In this document: piece after piece, positions 30,840-34,260 of the stretch
How positions within the stretch are numbered: the first letter of the stretch is position 1
Layout: the number at the start of each line of letters is the position of its first letter
Origin: JAVZLQ01 sp049700035
GTDB lineage: Archaea; Thermoproteota; Bathyarchaeia; Bathyarchaeales; Bathycorpusculaceae
Reading direction: 5' to 3'
DNA: 34,260 bases
Assembly (NCBI GenBank): GCA_049700035.1
Contig: JBNAWC010000009.1
Location: forward strand, 1 to 34,260
Notes under the pieces: model-generated
Seen by the model: only the letters and a program-made list of their open reading frames with translations
The model's database searches: none
Told to the model about the DNA's origin: nothing
Made by a program: the position numbers and the translations under genes

Positions 30840-31171
30840 TCGCCGCCTCCAGCAGTTTCCTCTTTTTCGCCCTTTTCAGCCAACTCAAGTATTTCAGAGT
30901 CACCTGGTTCTCTTATACTTAACGCTGAAATAACATAAGGTTTTCCACAGACCGCAGCCAAATCCGTTGATGAACCCTTATAGATTATTAATGGCACATT
31001 TGAAAGTTTACAGTAGTATTCGATGTCTTCGCGTATATTTTTCGGACAGTTTGAAGCCAATATTATCATTTTAGCCCTTCCAGTTTTGGCGTTGTGTATG
31101 GCTGTGTTTGCGCCGAAGAAGACTTTGCCAGTTTTTACTGCTGTGGCTATCGCCTTGTCTATGTCTATCAT
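30836..31171 (-). CDS. rpl30e: Ribosomal protein L30e
   Basis: Large-subunit protein L30e, 111 residues, of the L7Ae/L30e RNA-binding fold. Diagnostic segments: TGKVFFGANTAIHNAKTGRA (about 14-33), IILASNCPKNIREDIEYYCK and VPLIIYKGSSTDLAAVCGKP. The last 25 residues are an acidic, glycine-rich tail. Overlaps of four bases with rpoA upstream and nusA downstream show tight translational coupling in the polymerase operon. Confidence 0.96.
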   Translation of the reverse strand: MIDIDKAIATAVKTGKVFFGANTAIHNAKTGRAKMIILASNCPKNIREDIEYYCKLSNVPLIIYKGSSTDLAAVCGKPYVISALSIREPGDSEILELAEKGEKEETAGGGE

Positions 31172-34100
31172 TTCTCGTTTTTCCTCCCCATCTCAAACGT
31201 TGACATGTATAACTCGACGAGTCCAGTGCCTATGGGTATTGACTGCCCCACTATAACGTTTTCAGTTACACCCTCCAACGGGTCGCTTTCGCCTTTAACT
31301 GCAGCATCAACGATGTTTGGAACTGTTATTTCGAATGCGGCTCTAGCCAAAACGCTTGATTTCTTTCCGCTTATGCCATGCCTTCCTATCTGCTGCACCT
31401 CGCCCGTGGAGGTCATCATGTCCGCGACAAGCATTACGTGGCGGACGTCAACGTCCAAACCTTGCTCTTCCAGAACGCCTTTAGACTCGCTTATTAGGGC
31501 GTTTCTGGCTGCCTCTATACCCAAGGTTTTTGCTATTTCGTGAATGTTGTTTGTTGTTGTCCGCGAGGTGTCCACTCCATAAGTTTCAAGAACTTTGGGC
31601 AGGTTTGAGCCGTCTGTTCTTATAAGCCATTCTCCCTTTTCTTCGGTGACGAGGACACGCTTTATGCCTGGAATACCCTTAATGTAGAACTCGGATATTT
31701 TGTCCAGTAGTTTTTTGAGGTTTTCCTCCTTTTTGGGTTTCACGCGGATGGTGTTGCCTTTAACTTTTATTGTGCAGTTTTGGATTTGCAGTTTCTCCTT
31801 AAGCTCTTCGAGTGTTACGCCCCTGTCTTCCATCATAACCTTGTTGAGTTCCACGACTATTTCGCCGTGGACGGTATCCTCGTATATGGCTCGTGCCAAG
31901 TCCTCCAGTGTTGTGTGGACTATGTTTCTGGCGATTTTAACAGCTGCTTCTCTGCTTTTTCTATGTTTTTCGGTTAGGTATATCGTCATTATGGGCGTTG
32001 ATGGAATCCTTCTCGCGTCAACAATTTCTATTAGCCTCGGCAATCCCAATGTTACGTTTTGTTCTCTAACACCAGCGTAGTGGAAAGTCCTAAGCGTCAT
32101 CTGTGTGCCTGGCTCTCCTATTGATTGGGCGGCGATTATGCCTACGGCTTCGCCTGGCTCCATTTGAGAGCGTTTGTAGTGCTCAACTGTTAGTTTTACG
32201 GCTTTGTCAACGCCTTCTTTGCTTATTTTTGCCTTTGACAAGCTTTGTTTAAGTTCGTCTACTAGTAATGGCGTAAGCTGGTCTTCAACTTCCTTAATTT
32301 TGTTTTTGATGTATTCGGCTTCTGCTGGTTTGCCTTTGCCAGTTGCTATTCTTATTTGGTCGACTAGTCTGCTGACGTTAACGGCTTTTCCATGGTCGCT
32401 CTTTGCTGGGTCAACTCCATCCTCGCCATATTTGAACTGGATTATGTCTCCAGCAGAGTTCCTAACCGTTCCATCATATTCTAGGCGTATGTGCTCTAGA
32501 GCGTTGATTAGTCGTCTTTGCATGTAACCGCTTTGCTGCGTCCTAACAGCGGTGTCGACTAGGCCTTCACGTCCGCCCATGGCGTGGAAGAAGAATTCAA
32601 TGGCGTCAAGTCCCGTTTGGTATGAGGAGTATACGAAACCTCTAGCTCTTGGACTTGGATCGCCAGCTTTGAAGTGTGGAAGGGCGCGTCCTATGTATCC
32701 TCGCAGTATTCGTTTGCCTCGCACTGACTGCTGCCCAACACATGCGCTCATTTGTCCAATGTTGAGGCTTGAGCCTCTTGCGCCTGTTCGCGTCATCACT
32801 ATGCCAGCATTTTCAAGTGTAAAGTCTTTATCCGCTATTTTGCCAGCTTCATCTCTAGCCTTTGCTAACTCGTTCATAACGTAGATTTCAAAGGATTCTT
32901 CAAGCGTCTGCCCTGGAAGTGCAGGTAATGTGCCGTTTCGATAGCTTTCTATTAGTTCTTTAACTTTCTTCTGCACTCGTTCCATTGTTTCCTTTATTTT
33001 GTTTTCAGCTTCTGGCGATAGAACAAGCTCTTGGTATGAGTATGTGAAGCCGCGCATTGAAATAAAGAGTTTCAGAAGCCTTGTTATCTTGTTTAGGAAT
33101 TCCCTTCCAGCTTTTGTTCCATAATCCTTTATTATTCTGTGGAGGAGGCTTTCGGATTGTTCAGCGCCTATTGAACGCCTATCTATCACGCCGCTTATTA
33201 ACTCGCCATTTTTCACAACAACATAAGCGTCATGTGGACAATTTTCCTCTTGACATTTGGCGCATCCTTGGCAAATTGTCGCTTTCAAGACATAATTGAA
33301 ATCTTTTGGTAGGAAAAGACTGAAAATTTGTTTGCCAGTCCAAAGCGGCTGTGGCTCCTTCACTTTTGGTTCTGGCAGTGGTCCATCATAACCTGCTGCT
33401 GCAAGTAATCTGCCAACCTCGCTTTTCGTTAAGTAATTGTTTTTTCTTGTGAATAGGTAGGATGCTGTTATAAAGTCTCTTATTGCCCCAATTATTGGAC
33501 CGCCAAACCGCGGTGAAAGTATTTGGTCTTGAACTTGCATCAGCATAAGCGCTTCTGTGCGTGCTTCTTCGCTTTGTGGTATGTGTAGGTTCATTTCGTC
33601 TCCGTCAAAGTCCGCGTTGTATGGTGGACAAACGCAGAGGTGCAAACGGAAGGTTTTGTATGGCAAAACGCGAACGTAATGCGCCATAATGGACATTCTG
33701 TGCAGTGATGGTTGACGGTTAAAGATGGCTATATCTCCATTTTTAAGGTGTCTCTCAACAACATAGCCTGGCTCCAAAGCCTCAGCAATTTTTGTTCTAT
33801 CCGTGACAAACTCAAGCCTTATACGTTTTCCATCTGGTCTGATTATGTAAAGTGCGCCTGGATACTTTTCTGGTCCGTTTATGACAAGTTTCCGCATTTC
33901 CTCAATGTTCCATTCTGTAACTTTTTCTGGCACGGACAAGCGCATGGCAACTTCTTGTGGTACGCCAACCTCGCTTATGTCAAGGTTCGGGTCTGGCGAT
34001 ATTACTGTTCTCGCGGAGAAGTCAACACGCTTTCCAGAAAGGTTGCTTCTGAACCTTCCCTCTTTGCCCTTCAACCTTTGCGAGAGTGTTTTTAGGGCTC

Positions 34101-34260
34101 TTCCTGAGCGGTGTCTTGCTGGCGGTATGCCCGACGCCTCGTTGTTGAAGTATGTTGTAACGTGATATTGCAGTAGTTCTGAAAGGTCTTGAATTATGAG
34201 TGTTGGGGCTCCAGCGTCCATGTTTTCTTTTAGTCGTTGGTTTATGCGTATTATGTCCAC
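31168..34260 (-). CDS. rpoA: RNA polymerase largest subunit, A' and A'' fused (5' end outside the window)
   Basis: The visible 1030 residues cover the core and C-terminus of the archaeal RNA polymerase largest subunit; the beginning, roughly the clamp core, lies beyond 34260, so the Met at the edge is internal. The catalytic loop NADFDGDEM is at visible residues 215-223. A cysteine cluster (CQGCAKCQEENC, near 330-345) marks a metal site. The bridge helix contains GYMQRRLINALEH, and the trigger loop lies in EAVGIIAAQSIGEPGTQMT. In most archaea the chain is split into A' and A'' between those last two regions; here it continues unbroken through a helical linker. This unsplit form is known in Thaumarchaeota-related lineages. 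Confidence 0.97.
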   Translation of the reverse strand: MDIIRINQRLKENMDAGAPTLIIQDLSELLQYHVTTYFNNEASGIPPARHRSGRALKTLSQRLKGKEGRFRSNLSGKRVDFSARTVISPDPNLDISEVGVPQEVAMRLSVPEKVTEWNIEEMRKLVINGPEKYPGALYIIRPDGKRIRLEFVTDRTKIAEALEPGYVVERHLKNGDIAIFNRQPSLHRMSIMAHYVRVLPYKTFRLHLCVCPPYNADFDGDEMNLHIPQSEEARTEALMLMQVQDQILSPRFGGPIIGAIRDFITASYLFTRKNNYLTKSEVGRLLAAAGYDGPLPEPKVKEPQPLWTGKQIFSLFLPKDFNYVLKATICQGCAKCQEENCPHDAYVVVKNGELISGVIDRRSIGAEQSESLLHRIIKDYGTKAGREFLNKITRLLKLFISMRGFTYSYQELVLSPEAENKIKETMERVQKKVKELIESYRNGTLPALPGQTLEESFEIYVMNELAKARDEAGKIADKDFTLENAGIVMTRTGARGSSLNIGQMSACVGQQSVRGKRILRGYIGRALPHFKAGDPSPRARGFVYSSYQTGLDAIEFFFHAMGGREGLVDTAVRTQQSGYMQRRLINALEHIRLEYDGTVRNSAGDIIQFKYGEDGVDPAKSDHGKAVNVSRLVDQIRIATGKGKPAEAEYIKNKIKEVEDQLTPLLVDELKQSLSKAKISKEGVDKAVKLTVEHYKRSQMEPGEAVGIIAAQSIGEPGTQMTLRTFHYAGVREQNVTLGLPRLIEIVDARRIPSTPIMTIYLTEKHRKSREAAVKIARNIVHTTLEDLARAIYEDTVHGEIVVELNKVMMEDRGVTLEELKEKLQIQNCTIKVKGNTIRVKPKKEENLKKLLDKISEFYIKGIPGIKRVLVTEEKGEWLIRTDGSNLPKVLETYGVDTSRTTTNNIHEIAKTLGIEAARNALISESKGVLEEQGLDVDVRHVMLVADMMTSTGEVQQIGRHGISGKKSSVLARAAFEITVPNIVDAAVKGESDPLEGVTENVIVGQSIPIGTGLVELYMSTFEMGRKNEK

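Noticed and set aside
34258..34260. Methionine at the window edge as the start of rpoA
   Set aside because: The protein pattern begins in the middle of the largest subunit; several hundred N-terminal residues must lie outside the window.

Overview
The window is archaeal chromosome from a probable anaerobe, most likely a member of the Bathyarchaeia or a nearby TACK lineage. The evidence: the largest RNA polymerase subunit is a single chain (A' and A'' fused), followed by L30e and an archaeal NusA; the tRNA-Met gene has no encoded CCA; promoters are TATA boxes about 26 nt before the expected transcription start; TTG starts are common; genes are tightly packed, with several ATGA overlaps. The lineage is inferred from gene content, not from a search. 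Anaerobic ribonucleotide reductase (NrdD/NrdG) and a B12-dependent acyl-CoA mutase fit an oxygen-free, acyl-CoA-based metabolism.

Layout. 1-1000: a visibly AT-rich tyrosine integrase with a perfect 17-bp inverted repeat in its 5' end, probably the edge of an integrated element. 1012-4896: rhomboid protease, zinc-ribbon protein, tRNA-Met, small thioredoxin-like protein, helical protein, OGG1-type glycosylase and a double GNAT. 5173-8433: nrdR-nrdD-nrdG. 8500-9051: an RNA polymerase subunit H with a full-length, eukaryote-like Rpb5 architecture, away from the rpoA operon. 9135-11429: ModE-like regulator, TauE/SafE permease, small helix-turn-helix protein, HAD phosphatase. 11411-16481: a normal thiolase with its DUF35 partner, diverging from two thiolase-fold proteins that have lost catalytic residues plus two more DUF35 proteins. 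16631-17070: two gene remnants, one the N-terminus of an ABC ATPase. 17224-18000: a long TspO-like membrane protein.

18236-21840 is a complete adenosylcobalamin mutase module: large subunit, B12-binding subunit, MeaB G-protein chaperone and corrinoid adenosyltransferase. The large subunit has Phe89 and Gln207 where methylmalonyl-CoA mutase has Tyr and Arg, and no epimerase gene is nearby, so it reads as an isobutyryl-CoA mutase type. 22546-25930 holds an SPFH (band 7) protein with three zinc ribbons, a helical protein and an arrestin-fold protein with its own zinc ribbon, probably a membrane-associated assembly of unknown role.

The most striking part is 26867-30191. Three overlapping genes encode a short SMC ATPase with SMC5/6-like head motifs and no recognisable hinge, a protein whose C-terminus matches the Nse4 kleisin pattern, and a protein whose two winged-helix segments match Nse3/MAGE. 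Together they look like a compact archaeal counterpart of the eukaryotic Smc5/6-Nse3-Nse4 core. The window closes with the rpoA-rpl30e-nusA operon on the minus strand, followed by an easily missed 59-residue membrane protein.
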